64,000 nucleotides of DNA from Eumeta japonica (lineage: Eukaryota; Arthropoda; Insecta; Lepidoptera; Psychidae): positions 992,001 to 1,056,000 of the forward strand of contig BGZK01000016.1 in assembly GCA_005406025.1 (NCBI GenBank). Direction: 5' to 3'. The position numbers and the translations under genes are program-made. Shown here one piece after another: positions 45,530-59,649 of this stretch (within the stretch, counting starts at the first letter, position 1; every line of letters begins with the position of its first letter). Under the pieces are notes generated by a model, which did no database searches, was not told the origin of the DNA, and worked only from the letters and a program-made list of their open reading frames with translations.

Positions 45530-47545
45530 TTGTCAGTAATAGATTCGAGTCCATATAGTGCTGATGTGAGTGCCTTTTTTTTTTGAAATAAACCATATTT
45601 AATAAAAACGATTCCTTACTTTAATTTTAAAGGGTTTTCCAATTTATTTTTTATACATTTCCGCATTAGTGCTTTTAATTCATTTTATTGTTGCGTCTAA
45701 TTTGTATCACCCCACTATTGTAACATAACCACCTACATTCCTTCTGCTTTAATCGAGGGTTTCCATTTCGATCGTCCGCATTGTCCCGGGGCGGAGCGGA
45801 AACTGTTAGCGTCCTTTATCGGGGATGCTGTGGCGTAGTCCAAAATTAAAATGCTCTTCAAAACTTATTGATTTATTTTAAAACTTCGTCGGTCAATTTT
45901 TGCTAAGCTAGGATTCCAATTGCATACCTTTATCTTAGAAGCCGTCGATCACTCTGCCGCCGCCGCCTCGTTTTTCCAAGAATGAAAAGTGTACAAAAAC
46001 TCATGAAATAGTTCCAAATTTCCATTTACACATATTCACCTATTTGTCTGTACATACACTGTGTGATAAAAGAGGCATGCTTCTATAACCTTGATGAACG
46101 TGAAACGAAAGCAAAACGACGAAGCCTACTAGCGCGACAGCAATGTTTTATATTTAGTTATAAAGGAAAATAAAACGTTTGCCACATATTTTGTACAAAT
46201 AAGACTATCCATTTTGAATTTCTCTCTACAGACTTTACAAATTATATATTTAAGTATATGTCATACGACAAGAATTTTTTAAACTCATCAAAGATTATTG
46301 TCAGGTATCGAAGACGTTTAGAATAGTAATCATGTAATGTGTTAAGTTATAAAGATAAAATGAATTTCAGATATTCAATATCGATGAGAAAAAAATATAA
46401 TCGAACATGAATATTTTTATATTCAAAAATACATCAAAGGCCATTTTAAGCCCTAAAAATACCGGTTATAATTACAGGAAAATAAATAGGTAATGAAGCC
46501 TTCCATGAATAAATGAAAACATTGGCATTAGGACTTCTGAAAATACTTCACGTTCTTTAAAAAATGCTAGACAAATGAAAATTTAAATCACTGACCTTCG
46601 CACCTATGTTCATGTCGATGTAGTGAATTACAATAAAAACACAAATTGTTAGTGTACAATTTTATATCGATTTAAAATTGATAAAATTAATATTGAAATA
46701 TCCTAGAGAAGACATAAAAATTATTCATTAAGAATATAAAGTTTAACTTCGCCAAAACTTATTATTATGCGGTCGCCTACACCATGCAACAGCATGTAGC
46801 GTATAACCGACCGCTTACCCAAGAATTTGTTTGTCCATTATGAATTCTTACCAACGAATTGAATATTGCTTCGAGAGGATCGTTAAATATCGGACACCTA
46901 ATCAATTTTTATCATTATAGCTTTCTAATCCGATCCGTTAATTACTGTTCATGCCGTATTATCAACATTAAATGTAGTGTTAAGTGACCCCTCCTTTTAT
47001 CCTGCGTCACATTTTGCTCCTACCCGCACTCGTCTGTTCATCGAGCGACAGTCCAGACACATAAATCTTTTATTATTTTATAATGTCCAAAACCACACGG
47101 CGGTCATCATAAGTGCATAGATCATACTTTTGCATTATCCAATGAGTGTCTTTGTTTTCGCTCTGAACTGGTTTGCCACCGCATGAAATTCTGGGATTAG
47201 GGCTAATCAAGACAATCCCGATCATGAATTGGCGCATTTCCAAATTTCTATCTATGTTTTGTGCTATTTGAGTGCATCATCAGAAATCGTTGGATCGACA
47301 CATCCAACGCCGTGCACAGAATTCTATTGGCTTCCTTCATTAGATGTTCTTACATTTGCATATATTATTACAAAATAACAAATATCAGTACCTATGTCTC
47401 ATAAAGATCCTCTTAAGTAGAGATACTTGGGTTTCCTACGATAGTTCGTGGTGTGAGGGCCTTGACCACGACCAAGTGGCTTTTGTAGCGATTGCCGCAG
47501 CGCAATGTGATGGAACGTCGGCGGGTTAGATAATTGTTTTGTAGC
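45530..47545. other. Intergenic DNA, nothing firmly recognised
   Basis: AT-rich with GC-richer patches at 45740-45840 (TCCCGGGGCGGAGCGG) and 46980-47330. No open frame of interest. Confidence 0.4.
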
Positions 47546-47551
47546 ATAATA

Positions 47552-48439
47552 TTAGGAGTACAAATACGTTTCCACCGTTTTGAGAGAGATGGCATGGCAC
47601 GAGGCTTACGTTAGAATTCGCACATGATAACCGAATTGAAAATTAGGTAGCTCATTCAAAAAAAAATATAACCCTATTATATTATTAATTTTGGAGACTC
47701 GCATCGTTTAAAATCGTTAGAAATTATACATAAACAAGGTAATTGCGTTCCATACAAATTAAAACCGAGAGATGTTAAATGCCGATTATGCATAAGTGAA
47801 ATGCAAGGAACAAAAAAGTTTTTACATCAAATCATCACTGGTGATGAAAAGTGAATACATTACGATAATCCAAAAGAAGAAAGTCATGGGGACTACCTGG
47901 CCACGCCTTAACATCCACAGCAAAATCGAATATTCATCGAAAAAAAAACTTATGCTTATGAAACAATCACTGAAACTCTATACCGAACACAATTGATGAA
48001 GCTGAGCCGAGCTCTCAAGTAAAAACGCCCTCAATACTACTCCAGACAGGACAAAATTTTTCTTGTACATGATAATGCTCGTCCACATGTAACGGTTCCG
48101 GTAAAAACTATTTGAAAACACTCGATTGGGAAGTACTACCCCACCCGCCGTATTCACCAGACATCGCGCCGTCCGACTATCATCTGTTCCGGTCAATGGC
48201 ACATGCTCTGTCAGAGCAGCAGTTCACGTCATATGAAGATACCAAAAATTTGGTTGGTTCGTGGATAGCCTCAAAAGATAAGGAGTTCTTCAGACTTGGA
48301 ATCCGACCGCTGCGTGAAAAATGGAAAAAAGTAGTTGCTAGTGATGGACAATACTTCAATTAAAATGAAATGACCGTTCTTTCACGATAAATATTATTAT
48401 ATTGACAAAACAACGACGGAAACTTATTTGTACTCTTAA
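47552..48439 (+). mobile_element. mariner (DD34D) element, TIR-bounded and internally deleted
   Basis: The left TIR starts TTAGGAGTACAAATACGTTT and the right end, read inversely, starts TTAAGAGTACAAATAAGTTT. TA dinucleotides flank both (47550-47551, 48440-48441), the standard mariner target duplication. The element is only 888 bp, shorter than a typical 1.3-kb mariner. Translation starts at KQGNCVPYKLKPRDV, then has the first Asp in TGDEK with Trp replaced by a stop. After a deletion come RTQLMKLSRALK, HDNARPH, and PPYSPDIAPSDYHLF. HDN to PSD are 34 residues apart, hence DD34D. Confidence 0.92.
47786..48363 (+). pseudogene. mariner transposase, broken
   Basis: The first part reads FLHQIITGDEK then a stop where Trp is expected, then IHYDNPK. 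Between SNIHRKK and ETITE the transposase segment with WWD...G-YYELL is missing, an in-element deletion. A stop interrupts after SRALK. A one-base loss near 48105-48115 breaks the frame just after HDNARPHVTVPVK. The last 83 codons (48112-48363) are intact from KTLDWEVLPHPPYSP to the stop and hold the third catalytic Asp. The N-terminal DNA-binding domain is absent. Confidence 0.9.
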
Positions 48440-49860
48440 TAACTTATAAGGGCAGAATTGTAATATTATAGAAAATTTAAGCTAGGAATAGAATTCTTAC
48501 TGTAGTAATTAAAATTTTAATGCATTACGCCATGAAGGAGAGTTGGAGAAAGAGAAACAGATTTGTTACCGTCTTTATACACAAAAAAAATTTTTTCCTG
48601 TGTTCAAAAATACCTTATATCGGAATTAAGAGGTGTGAATTGCAGGTTTTACGTAGTTTCTTCTTTATAATTCTTTCATAATTTAACAGTTCTATCATAA
48701 GATGTTGTTTGAAAAATTAATCAATTTAGCAAAAAATATTTGACTCGTTCTATAAAAACAAGGTGGATAAGTGATAGTATTTGTTAATTACTCAAATTAA
48801 ATAGTATTTCTTTATTAAAAAATACCACAAGGTAACGATAAAGAAAAACATAACGGTGAAACATATATTTCGTGGTTAGAAAAAAATTATTACTTATGAA
48901 ACTATCACTGTATGGAGATTTACTCGCAACCTGTTCATGTTTAAATTTGATTTACTGCAATAGCTGGATGTGCACCAAATAATACTCTGGCTACCCCCTA
49001 TCGGGAATAATACTGTGAAGTTATATAAAAATGTATATACCAAGTACACGATATGAAAACAGTTACGATAATTACACAAACATATGAATGGGACAGAACC
49101 CTTAGCGCATGAAGCGACATCAGCGCTTATCAAATTATACACATGACGCTTTTTAACTTCCTCGAAATATAGAGTCGTAATTGTTCTGTTGACGTCCAGT
49201 AATGCGATACACACAAGTTACGAACGACTCATTACGTTAATACGTTTGCCGTGTTGACGTAAAATATTTTCTCCGAAAACTTTTAAACTTTTAATGGTGA
49301 AAGCTAATTTCCTAAGAGTTTTATTGTATATACCTTTAAAAAATCATTGTTTTATTGTACAACAACAAAACACACGGGCAACAAAATAAAAGTGAATTCT
49401 TGTAGAAACGAGTCTAAGTAATGAAGATGATTCCGTATTTATGGATATAGTAATTTCTTCAAAATTGTCCTGTAGAAATGTTTATATAGAATTTTGAATA
49501 AATGTTTACACACTAACCGTATACACAACAAACTAAATCTACGCAGCAAAAACCTATTTCGAGTTTATAAAATAATCTGCAAATCAGAATATATGCTTTG
49601 GTAACTTCTAGATTGGTTATTAGTTCATTGATAGTTCCCAATACAATAAGAACAAATAAATGGTAAGACGTGAACAAACGAAAGATTACAATTTACGAGA
49701 TACACTACTGAGGTACATTCTTCTATGATCTTTTATTCACTCGTTTCATCTCAAGAGTGAAAACAGCGAGAAAGTTGTAGTGCTTCGATGAAGACAATAA
49801 TATAGGCCTCGCTCACACGTTACTTCTAAGGACGGCATGATTTGAGTACGATTTGTGTAT
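48440..49860. other. Intergenic AT-rich DNA
   Basis: No recognised gene. The - strand frame 48894-49214 (106 codons) has no motif. Confidence 0.4.
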
Positions 49861-49864
49861 ACGG

Positions 49865-50180
49865 CCCTAGGAGCTTAAATCTTCCACGCTGGGCCAGTGC
49901 GGGCTGCAAGCTGTTAACCACCTTTGTTGCCTATGTGTGACAATGTTCAGGACTGATTGCTGAACTTTTTTTTTTGTAGTATTACAGAGTAGAAAACGAG
50001 CTTGCAAGCCACCAGATAGTAGGTGATCATAGCCGCCAAGGACCCTTGCAACCCTACAGGAGTCACGAGCGTGCTGATCTCTTGAGTGAAACAAGGATAT
50101 CTGATGGAAGGGACATTGATGAATGCGAAGTGGGGTAATGGAGAGGAAAGTGGGTCACCAGAACTCTCACTCACTGTATG
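49865..50180 (-). mobile_element. SINE/MITE-like repeat, reverse copy of the 27795-28125 family
   Basis: Read in reverse it gives GTGAGAGTTCTGGTGACCCA, then CCATCAGATATCC, then GATCACCTACTATCTGGTGG followed by CTTGCAAGCTCG and a T-rich/A-rich end. This parallels the copy at 27795. The left 80 bp (CCACGCTGGGCCAGTGCGGG) looks like a different repeat fused to it. Confidence 0.65.
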
Positions 50181-53100
50181 AAATGCTTATAACCTATTGG
50201 CTAATGTTGATCACCTCTCTCGAATCGACCAACACTGCTATAAAATAATAACATGACGAAAGAGATTACTGTAACACATCAAAGTATATTGCGATTTTAC
50301 AAATCAAACTATATAACAAACCTCTCAACATTTGAATGTCATTTTACTGGTGCTAGCTTATGTATCTGAAAAGAGCTCCAGGAGACAAGTCCCTATAGGA
50401 GAGTCATAAGGTAGAATATACAAGAAATCCTTGATATTGCTAGATAATCCTAGATAATTTGCAATTGTGTCTCACTCTTTTCAATCTTAGTCATTGGCTT
50501 TATTTACAAAACTTTGATAGCGATGCCAAATAGACTAACGAAAATACAACGATGAACATAAGCAATAAAAGCTAAGAGCAAACTTACCTGCAGCTACTTA
50601 CTTTTGTATTCACAAAATTTGCAACATGCCAGCAAATTGGCCGTCACTTTCTAACCCTCCAAGGAAATCATCACACCGTGTTCACATCAAATCCATCACG
50701 CGCAGAGCGACTTAACAAACTGCTAAACGAACTCAACAGCTTTTCTTAGCCTCTGTTTCCCTTTAGGGTTATAAGGATATTTTCTTATGGTTCCTGTCCT
50801 TAATGGTATATGTAAAATTAATTTAGCCTTTTTATTCTTAAACATGGCCAATATTGTATCATACAACCAAAGTACCTAAGAAAATCTTAATATGACGTGT
50901 TGATAAAATACAGCCTTATAGTTATTTTTCGACATGGCCGCTTTTCAGCGTCATACACTTGGCTCATCTTTTTTTTAGGCGTAAAATTCCTTTCTTCAAA
51001 AACTTTTCATCTTGACATCGTAACAATTATCAATACTTTTACTGGATTGCAGTGTTAAAGCTTCCCGACTGGTTCGATTTGGAAAAAGTTTTAATTATAA
51101 TACGGAACATACAAAATATTAATAAGGCGATTTATGTAAGCGTTAAACCGTTCTATGTATAGTTACATACATAAAACGTGTCATTCAGAAAGCACGTCTG
51201 TCGAAATTGTTGCATAATTGCATACGGGACAAACCTTAGAGTGTACAAACAGAGGCGACACAGCTTTGTGCACAAATGAGATGCATTCAAGTTAACAGCT
51301 CACTATGTCTCTATTCACAACTATAGAGCTTGCAGTATTATTTATTATATATTATATTATATATTATATTATTTTAATTTTGGTGTAATATTTTCTACAT
51401 TAATTTCAAAATAATTTGTTAATGACTTTCAAGTTGTTTATAATTTGGTAAACGAGTGCCATTTTTCATAACTTTTTTGTATAACTTCAGATAATTATGA
51501 TCAATGTGTCATTCTATTCGTAATGACATCTAGAAACTTTTCTAAAAGTTCCTAAGAAGGGCTGAAAAAAATACAGAAGGTACAAACAATTAAATAAAAA
51601 AGGGGGGTTTGGTTTTATGAAAACATCTCAAAAATTAATTTAAGATATCCAAAATCGCAAAAAATATTCAAAAAAGAATGAAATTTTCTACAAAAAAAGT
51701 ACTTTTCTCAACTCTACGATCAATATTTATAATTTAAATTGCGCGGCGAAAACAAGGCTGAAAACGGATGATGCGGCGACAGTGTGCCCTTTGCATTTTA
51801 TAGTGTCAACAAAAAAAATGTTTAATCGATTAAATATAAATATTCAGGAATTACAAAATTTAGTATATATTTAGAAACATGAGAGAACAATTGTTTCCGC
51901 AATTTTTTCATTAGTTATGCTAATGGAAAAAAATAAATTTAACAAGCTTTAAATTCCCGATCCGATTGTTATTAAGCTAAATACAAGAATTTTTTACCAC
52001 TCTAGATCTATTATTAGAAGGTTCTAGAAGTAATTAATATTATAAAAATTAAAGATATGCTTTATGATTATTAATAATTAAAGATATGCAAAAATTAAAA
52101 ACTCAAAAATAATATTATGATTTTTTTTAATATCACGATTATTTTGTTTTCTCATTGTGAAAATATATATTATGATATTTTTTATATTTGTACTCCCATT
52201 GCCTAAATAATTGCTATAAACAAATGCATTATGAGGTAATCATAAACTTTTCTTGTTATTCTTTTTATTGATAGAAATATTCATGAAAAAATTTATTTGT
52301 TAAAAAATATTTATCGCTCGCATTTAATATTTAACAATCGTTTTTTGGAACTGAATTCCAATATTAAGGAATCTATTTTCTTTAAATTTAAATATTTTTA
52401 TTGTATTTAGAGTTTCTAAAAAAATATTATTATTATTATTATTATTTTATTTGTGTAATTAATAAACCAATTTCTCATAAACAAATGGAGTTTTGCCATT
52501 TATTCTTTTAAATACATAATTATGTAACAAAAACAGCGATATGGAACTTTACCGGAAAAAAATTCAATTTATTGTGTAACTTCATTTTCTTACGTCATGA
52601 AGCTCAGTATTTTTATCTGTTCAAAATAGCAAATAAAAATGCATAAAATAGAATAACTTATATAAACTATTGAAGACAAATAAGCTCCAAGTTTTTTGTT
52701 CGCTATTAATCAATGAATCGTTTGAGATTTTAATCAAAGCTCTAGGTCTATTATTTATTTAATTATTGGATGTTATTTGTATAAAAATATGATATCCTCG
52801 AAACAATTTGCATTGAAGTGGGGTAAATCGTGTTGCATGGTTTTAGAAGATTCTCTGTTGACATTCTGCAATCGGAAATATTAGCTGCAAATGCAACCTC
52901 AACTTCATTTTTGTGTCATCAACTTTAGTATATAATTAGAGGGTTTGTAAATTATATTTTAGCGTTGAGTTTTAAAAAACTTGATATCACTGCATAATAT
53001 CAAGGTTTTCAAAAACGTGTTGTTTGTAACACCTTCATTTCGCATTCCTCCAGGCATTCGATTTTTTGGAAGTTGGAGTTGAAAACTTTCACGGTTTTGA

Positions 53101-53985
53101 ATGGTGGCAGTTGTCGAACAAAGTTTAAGCTTCAAGGGGTTCAATCAGCAATTCACTGCCCCTTTAGGTTTCACTGTCCAATTCCATTGCTCCATTTTCA
53201 GTTTATTGCCGTCCCTTTCGTCTAGTTTTGCAGCGAACTTTCCTATCGCTATTGTCTAGTGATTCAGTGGAGTAGCCCATCATCAAAGCAAGTCAAAGTA
53301 AATAAATACCGTTTGGTAATTTTGAGTATAAAGAATTTTGCTTGACACACTTTCGGTCTTTACTAACTTGATGTTAAGATACTATGGATAGCAAATCTGA
53401 CACTACCTCGTGATAAATTATTACTTTCCTGGTCGTAGAATAAGTTAACAAACTGAAGGGTTATTCTATCTTTCCTTGATTTCGGATTTCAGATAGGCTT
53501 ATAGGTAATGTATAAACTTAAAATTTTCCACTTGTTTCTCCCGGCTCAGTGAAATTCTCTTCGGATCTCAAAGTATTGCTTCGTAGTGTTGCCGGTTAAA
53601 TGGCAGTCAGGCTTTTGGATTTGCGAGTAGGCACCCTGTTCCTTTTAATCACCATAATGACTAACCATAGCCAAGAATAGCAAAGCCATAAGTGTCAGCG
53701 AGCGAAAAAAACTAATGAATCTGTTAAGAAATAAAAAATGAAAGTAAACCTCAAAATTTTGGTTCTTTCAAATACGTTAATTTAAGGCGTTAGAAGTATA
53801 CAAACAGCTCCTTGTCCTGCAGAAAGGCGATTGTTTTATTCAGTGTATTGTTTTACGATGGAAATAACGACGTAAAATAAATTTATGTAAACAATCCAAA
53901 TCCAAAAAATAGTGATTAGACAAAGGATAATTACTTGAATCTGTGGCGAAAAGAGGTCAAATTGAGCCTAAAGACTTATTATAAG
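50180..53985. other. Intergenic AT-rich DNA
   Basis: No gene recognised. It includes a TATAT/ATATT-type repeat at about 51337-51373 and an (ATT)n run at 52424-52446. 51590-52500 is extremely AT-rich with many short A and T runs. Confidence 0.45.
52424..52446. repeat. (ATT)n microsatellite
   Basis: About seven and a half ATT units. Confidence 0.9.
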
Positions 53986-54400
53986 TCTGATGGAGTGATA
54001 AAGGTGTAGCATAATTTGAAATAATTCCAGATAGTCGAACTATAACCGCGAAGGTATATAGCGAACAGCTCATACGAATATATGAGATTTTGTTACAGAA
54101 ATATCTAGGCTTAGTAAGCCGAAAACAGGCACTCTTACAATATGGTAATGCTATATTACATGCTGCGAAAATTACGCGGAATATATCGAAGCACTTGGTG
54201 GCATTGAACTCCTACTATATCCAGCAATTAATTCAGAACTTGCGTCATTAGATCACTATTTATTCAGATTATGGCGAAATTATTTTGCGAAAATAATTGA
54301 ACCCTAACGCAATGTTGAAAATACAATACGACAATTCTTTGCACCTAAGAAGCCCCAAGATAGTTTTATAATGGTTACAAAGAGGTTTATAAACATTGGT
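53985..54400 (+). pseudogene. Very decayed mariner-like transposase remnant
   Basis: Shifting + strand frames give YSEQL-like (IANSS/EQLIRIYEIL), RKQALLQYGNAILHAAKITR in the place of the HDNARPHAA motif, and then a downstream stretch with LNSYYIQQLI where the PPYSPDLAPSDYHLF block should be. Catalytic residues are mostly lost. The call depends on the HAAK block and the layout. Confidence 0.45.
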
Positions 54401-57400
54401 TAAGATTATAGAAAACGACAGGGTATACATAGAACATTAAGGTTTTGTTTTTGTATGATTATTTATTAAGCAAAGTGAACATTAACAACCGTCATATAAA
54501 TGTCGAATGTACTAAGTGTCTCATAAATAATTATGAAACGCCTGTGCAATATGTCGCCTTATAAAGACAATGTATCATTCAGTCGACTGTAAAATGCAAA
54601 AGCCCTAATTGAACTTGTCGGATTGTAGTAGTTGGGTTCCATTTATCAATAAAGTCGTCTTTACTTAATGCCCTTTGTAAATTAAAACCTCGATTCGCCT
54701 GAACAACGTTTGGTAATTAAACTAGGATGAGGTGAGTGCATTGTTTTGTTTCAGAGTGTACACGTGATGTGTTCTTTTGTATGAGTTAAAATTTCATCTT
54801 GTTCGTCTAAAAGCTTCATATGTTAATAGTAGTCGAGTGGCGGAAAGTTTTGATTAAAGCTATAAAGCACCACGGCATATGAGATCACACACGCTTTTTA
54901 AAATTAGAAAGTCAACTTTGTATTCAATTGTTTCTAAAAATGTATTGTTAATGTATAATTTATTAGTGATTTATTTACTATCATAAAATCGAGATCGAAA
55001 TGCAAGTTTTTGTAGATTTAAATTTAATAAGAAATCCAAGTTGAAATAAAGCTAAGGTTTGGAGGGCCTATTAAGCGGATCTCAGTTATGAATTAGTAAC
55101 AAAAGTAAACGAAGCCAAAGATATTTTATTTTAAATTTAAAAAGGTTTTTTGGTTTCAGCATCAAAATAACATACTCATAGAACATTTCCAGTGTGTGTA
55201 TATTACCGTTAATTTTTCTTGTAACATTTACACAGATAGTTTTGACAGATTTAGCATAAAGATAGAAATAAGTCATATTGTTATAGTTTTAAAGTTAAAT
55301 TTCATTATCACAGAAGTCAATTTTTAGATAGTTAAAATAAAATACAAAACACATTTTACATTTATTTATAATGGTAAATTAATAATTAGAAAGGGAAAAA
55401 AAATTAAATTTAAAATTTTTCATTACAAGCTTTTTTGAAATACTTGTGCAAACTCAGTTGGCGTCACATATTGGATACTTCACTGTCCATTGGTTTCATT
55501 ACTCTCATTAATAAGTTTCTTAAGGAACATTATTAATAAATACTTGTGTAAGGCATTATCTATTTCAATGTGACTGAAAATATTTTTTTATTAAAAAAAT
55601 AAATTGCGTTCAACAAAAACCCAACAATCATCAAAAGGTTATCTGAAAATAAAAATATTCTACCTGTTATGTTTACACCTAAAGCGAATTCAGATCAAAA
55701 ATTTAAATTGTCTCTATCCGTCCTTAAGGCAAACACATTAAAATTATACATGTATACAAAAGCTCAAGAGTAGCACTGTAAGTATTGTATTAGAAGTTAA
55801 TGTAAAACCTAATTAAAGTTTATATCTACTACGTATATTTTCCTTTTATATGATCATGAGAACTGCATTAAACTACGCATAAAACTTATATGCAGCAGAA
55901 ACATGAACTGAACACACATTGTTTTACAGAATGGAATCGATCGTGGATCTCTCCACAAATATTCATAATCTCCTCCTCTTTTAGGAGAACTTTGTCAAAG
56001 TAACTATAATAAAAGCACATCATTGGAAATATGCTTAAAAATAACGTAAAATACTCAATACAAAACGCTGCTAGGACAGACGACGCCGCGCGCCGTGACG
56101 ATATTGTGTATGTATACTGCACCTCGATAAAGGGACAGGGATACCTTTGTGTTACATAGAAACGTGTTTCATTGTTTTTCAGTCCAATGGTATATTACAA
56201 AATGTGTGATATAATAATAATAATTTTTTAGTTATATAAAAAATATTTAAATAATCTAGTTTAGAAGCCATATCTAAAGTACATTTGTGCATAACAAATC
56301 GTAGACATAAATCTGAGAAAGTTTTAAAGTAGACTATCATGTTCAATATGTAAATGGACCTGTTCTTCGAACTATATCATCCCCGTAATCTCATCATCAT
56401 TATTTCTACCCCTCCTTACACTCATTTTTCCATCTGAACTCATTCTTTATTTTTACATTTCGATCTTCGGGATCGTAATTTCTAAACGAATAAATTTTTA
56501 CTTCAAAAGTTGCGTTCGCTGCAAAAGGGTTTTTGCCCAAGTTACTTGATTTTGGATTTTGCATTTACTTTAAGCTGTTAACTTACGCTTGGACATTGGT
56601 ATTTTGTTATGTTATAGGCAATAATTATTTAATATATTATCCTTTAACGAAAGGTAGTTGAACAGTGGTTATTTTTATATTTCACAATTTCTTATATATA
56701 CTAAAAATTTTCGATTGTAATTCACCAGTCAACCATATTATACGAAACACCCCTGAAATATTTTAAATTTTTGCGAGTTGCACTCTCTTAACGGACTATG
56801 AGTACAGCGAATCTCAATATTTTTGAATGAAAGCAAAGAATAGAATTTTCCATCAACAAAATAATTCTTTAATTTCGTAGATGGAAAATTCTTTTTTAAA
56901 CTAAAAGGAAAATGATAAACTCTTGAAAAGTCATTGAGGAGTCCCTAAACCTACGTCTTAAGAGAAGTTAGGCATAGACGTAATTTACAGTATCCCAATG
57001 TACGATACGCAACAAGTATCATATAACTACGTTCGGATCCAGTGCTTCCAACAACAAAGTCCCACTAAATGCTATTTCTACTATCTGAAACTCAAAATAT
57101 AGGTGTTTGCACTGCAATGCTCCGCAACTACAACTATTAAACGTTAGGTGTCGCGCTAATCGCCGTGGCCTGGCCGTATCCCCGTCTTGGTAAATTGTAA
57201 ACAATCCTTAAAAATGTAAAAATATAAATGGAATCATTCGTATTCGTAATTTTTTGTGTGATTTTGAAACAGACGGGCTGAGATTAAGATTTAGTGCGAA
57301 AGGTGATTTCATATTTTGGCAGATTCGTCTTGACGAATTAAAAATCAGCCTTTGACATTTATATACTAATTACCTCACTCCCGTGACTGTTCGCGTAGAC

Positions 57401-57430
57401 CTAAAATGAATTGTTCCTTCTTTTACATCA
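54400..57430. other. Intergenic AT-rich DNA
   Basis: No recognised gene or element. A short GC-richer patch at 56080-56100 (CGACGCCGCGCGCCGTGACG) and one at 57140-57185. Confidence 0.4.
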
Positions 57431-57560
57431 AGTGATATGTTCTCAACTTCGATTCCCGTTCCACTGTCTGCTCGGATACCTGTCTCGTTTTCAATTCTAA
57501 TCTCAGTCCTGCTCTTCAATACGATCTTGGCCTCTCTCTTGGTCCTGACCCTTCAGCGTA
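57430..57560. repeat. Degenerate hexanucleotide repeat, block 4
   Basis: TTCGAT TCCCGT TCCACT ... CTCGTT TTCAAT TCTAAT CTCAGT CCTGCT ... TACGAT CTTGGC: about 20 hexamers in phase, same orientation as blocks 1 and 2. Confidence 0.6.
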
Positions 57561-58770
57561 TACATTAAGCAAAGATCGAGAGAAATCTGAACTCTCATGA
57601 ATGAAGCATGTACTTTAAGGTGTAGCTACGCCCAACAAAGCGCGCTGAAAGATGGTCTAACGTCTTTTGATATCGAATTATATAGGAAACTGCATGTTCA
57701 CCTAATTTGAGTTTTACGATTTTACATTTTGATGTAATGGAATAGTAACCAGTTTCCCGTGTACATTTATTATTCTATTTCATTTAGGTGGAAAATATTT
57801 ACCGAAGGATTGAAAGTTAGTTGAATACGTTTAAAGTAAAGCGACCCCTTGCATATTAAGATAATGGAAAAATGACCGAACATTTGTTTAATAAAGCTTT
57901 ATCACTGGAGACCGCGCGTGGGCGACTGTGCCGCCCTCCTGCGTCTAATCGGCTTAAAACGATCACGTATGCCGGGGTCCTGTCTCTATTTAAATTTAGA
58001 TGAAAATCCAATTGTTTCAACTACTATAGCGAGTTATCAAAGTTTTACCAGAGGATAGTTAGTCAGGTCTAGCTTTTGGTGGGGATTTTATACAGAAACA
58101 AATTTGAATAAAATTTCCATTTTTAGGGTTACATACTCAGGGGTGCCAACGGGATCTGAGAGATTTCGTATCAGGTAGCTAAATATTTAAAACAAAAAAT
58201 ATATCAACCCTATTCGGTAGCAAAATCAGAAAAAAGTTTTTGGATGTTTTTGTCTTACCCTTAAGAAAGCAAATAAAGCATAAACTATATTATAAGGATA
58301 GGTTTCAAAATTTGATGTTATGAAGGTAGTTCTTAATATTTTCATATTGTTAATCCACTTAATTGTTTGATATTTACGAAAAAACAAATATACACTTTTC
58401 CTTATTTTCGAGATGAGTATTTGAATATGATTTTTCGTTTTTCTAAGAGCCTCAAGTTTCCATGAGATTTTGACCAAATATAAGGCTAATTGTTCTATAA
58501 AAAACATTAATAGTATTTCTTGTTTTGTATCCAGAAACCTAAATATTAAATAATACCATGATTAGAATTTTTAAAATAACGGTAGTCCCATGGGAGGTTT
58601 CAGCTTCTAATTTACACACTTAATATTTTCAGCGATCCTTTCATATTACAAAAAAACTGTGGTCTGAATTTGGTATTTAGCTTGATGTAATATATTTCGT
58701 CGCGATAACTGAGTAAACCATTGTATTAACGAATAATGCGTATATAATAACCTATCATTGCATAATCACA
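57560..58770. other. Intergenic AT-rich DNA
   Basis: A possible fragment of the AGGGTTCCGTA repeat at 58125-58165 (TTTTTAGGGTTACATACTCA) is too diverged to be sure. Nothing else recognised. Confidence 0.35.
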
Positions 58771-58775
58771 TGTTA

Positions 58776-58831
58776 TCACACACACACATGCATGCACGCA
58801 CGCACGCACATACACACACTCACACACAAAC

Positions 58832-58862
<31 letters not shown>
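58776..58862. repeat. (CA)n-rich microsatellite
   Basis: CA units interrupted by CATGCATGCACGCACG and ACAAACACAC over 87 bp. Confidence 0.95.
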
Positions 58863-59649
58863 ATACACTAGGGTGTATATCAATTTTTATCAAAACCGAT
58901 TAAACTTCTTTTGAGTTATAATAGGTCATAGATGCAGACAAACAGACAGACAGATCAGACAAAGAGTGATCTATCACTTGCATAATCATATGTTGTTACT
59001 GTAAATCAATTTTCATCAGTGTTAAGCAAACCGTCTTAAGTTATAAAACATACAGATGAATAGGCATAAATTTTCAAAAATGAAAGAATTGGAATCAATC
59101 ATTTCCACCTGGAAAAAAAATATTTCCGGCATTTGTTTATAATTTTTTTTTATAAACAAATAGAGTAGTTTCTTATTTTGAAAAAAATTTTTTTCTATTT
59201 TGTTGTCATGGGAAAATAATGATTTAAAAAAAAAATTCTTAAAAAAGTCGGCCGCGCGGGGTCTTATTTTCATCAGTAAATTAAAATTATAAATAACGGA
59301 GCTACAGTTTCGGGAGTTAGGATTTTTTACTTGGAATTTCCCTCCTCTTTATGAATATTGTTTTTAAATGTCTTAAATATTAATAGTTTTTGAGTAATTG
59401 CCAAAAAACGAAATACCTTTTTTTCTACTTAATTTGTTAATAACTTTTGCAATTTTTATCGTGCCGTAAAATCCTTTGAATACGTTTTTCTAGACGTCAT
59501 TCCGAATCCAATGAGCTATCACACATATTTGTAGGACCTTTATCAAGAATTAACACGATTTTAAACTTGTCGACTAGACTAGTATACGCGTAGAGAAACA
59601 TTACATTTATTCAGTGGTATACTGCATAAATCTATATACTAGCACTAGC

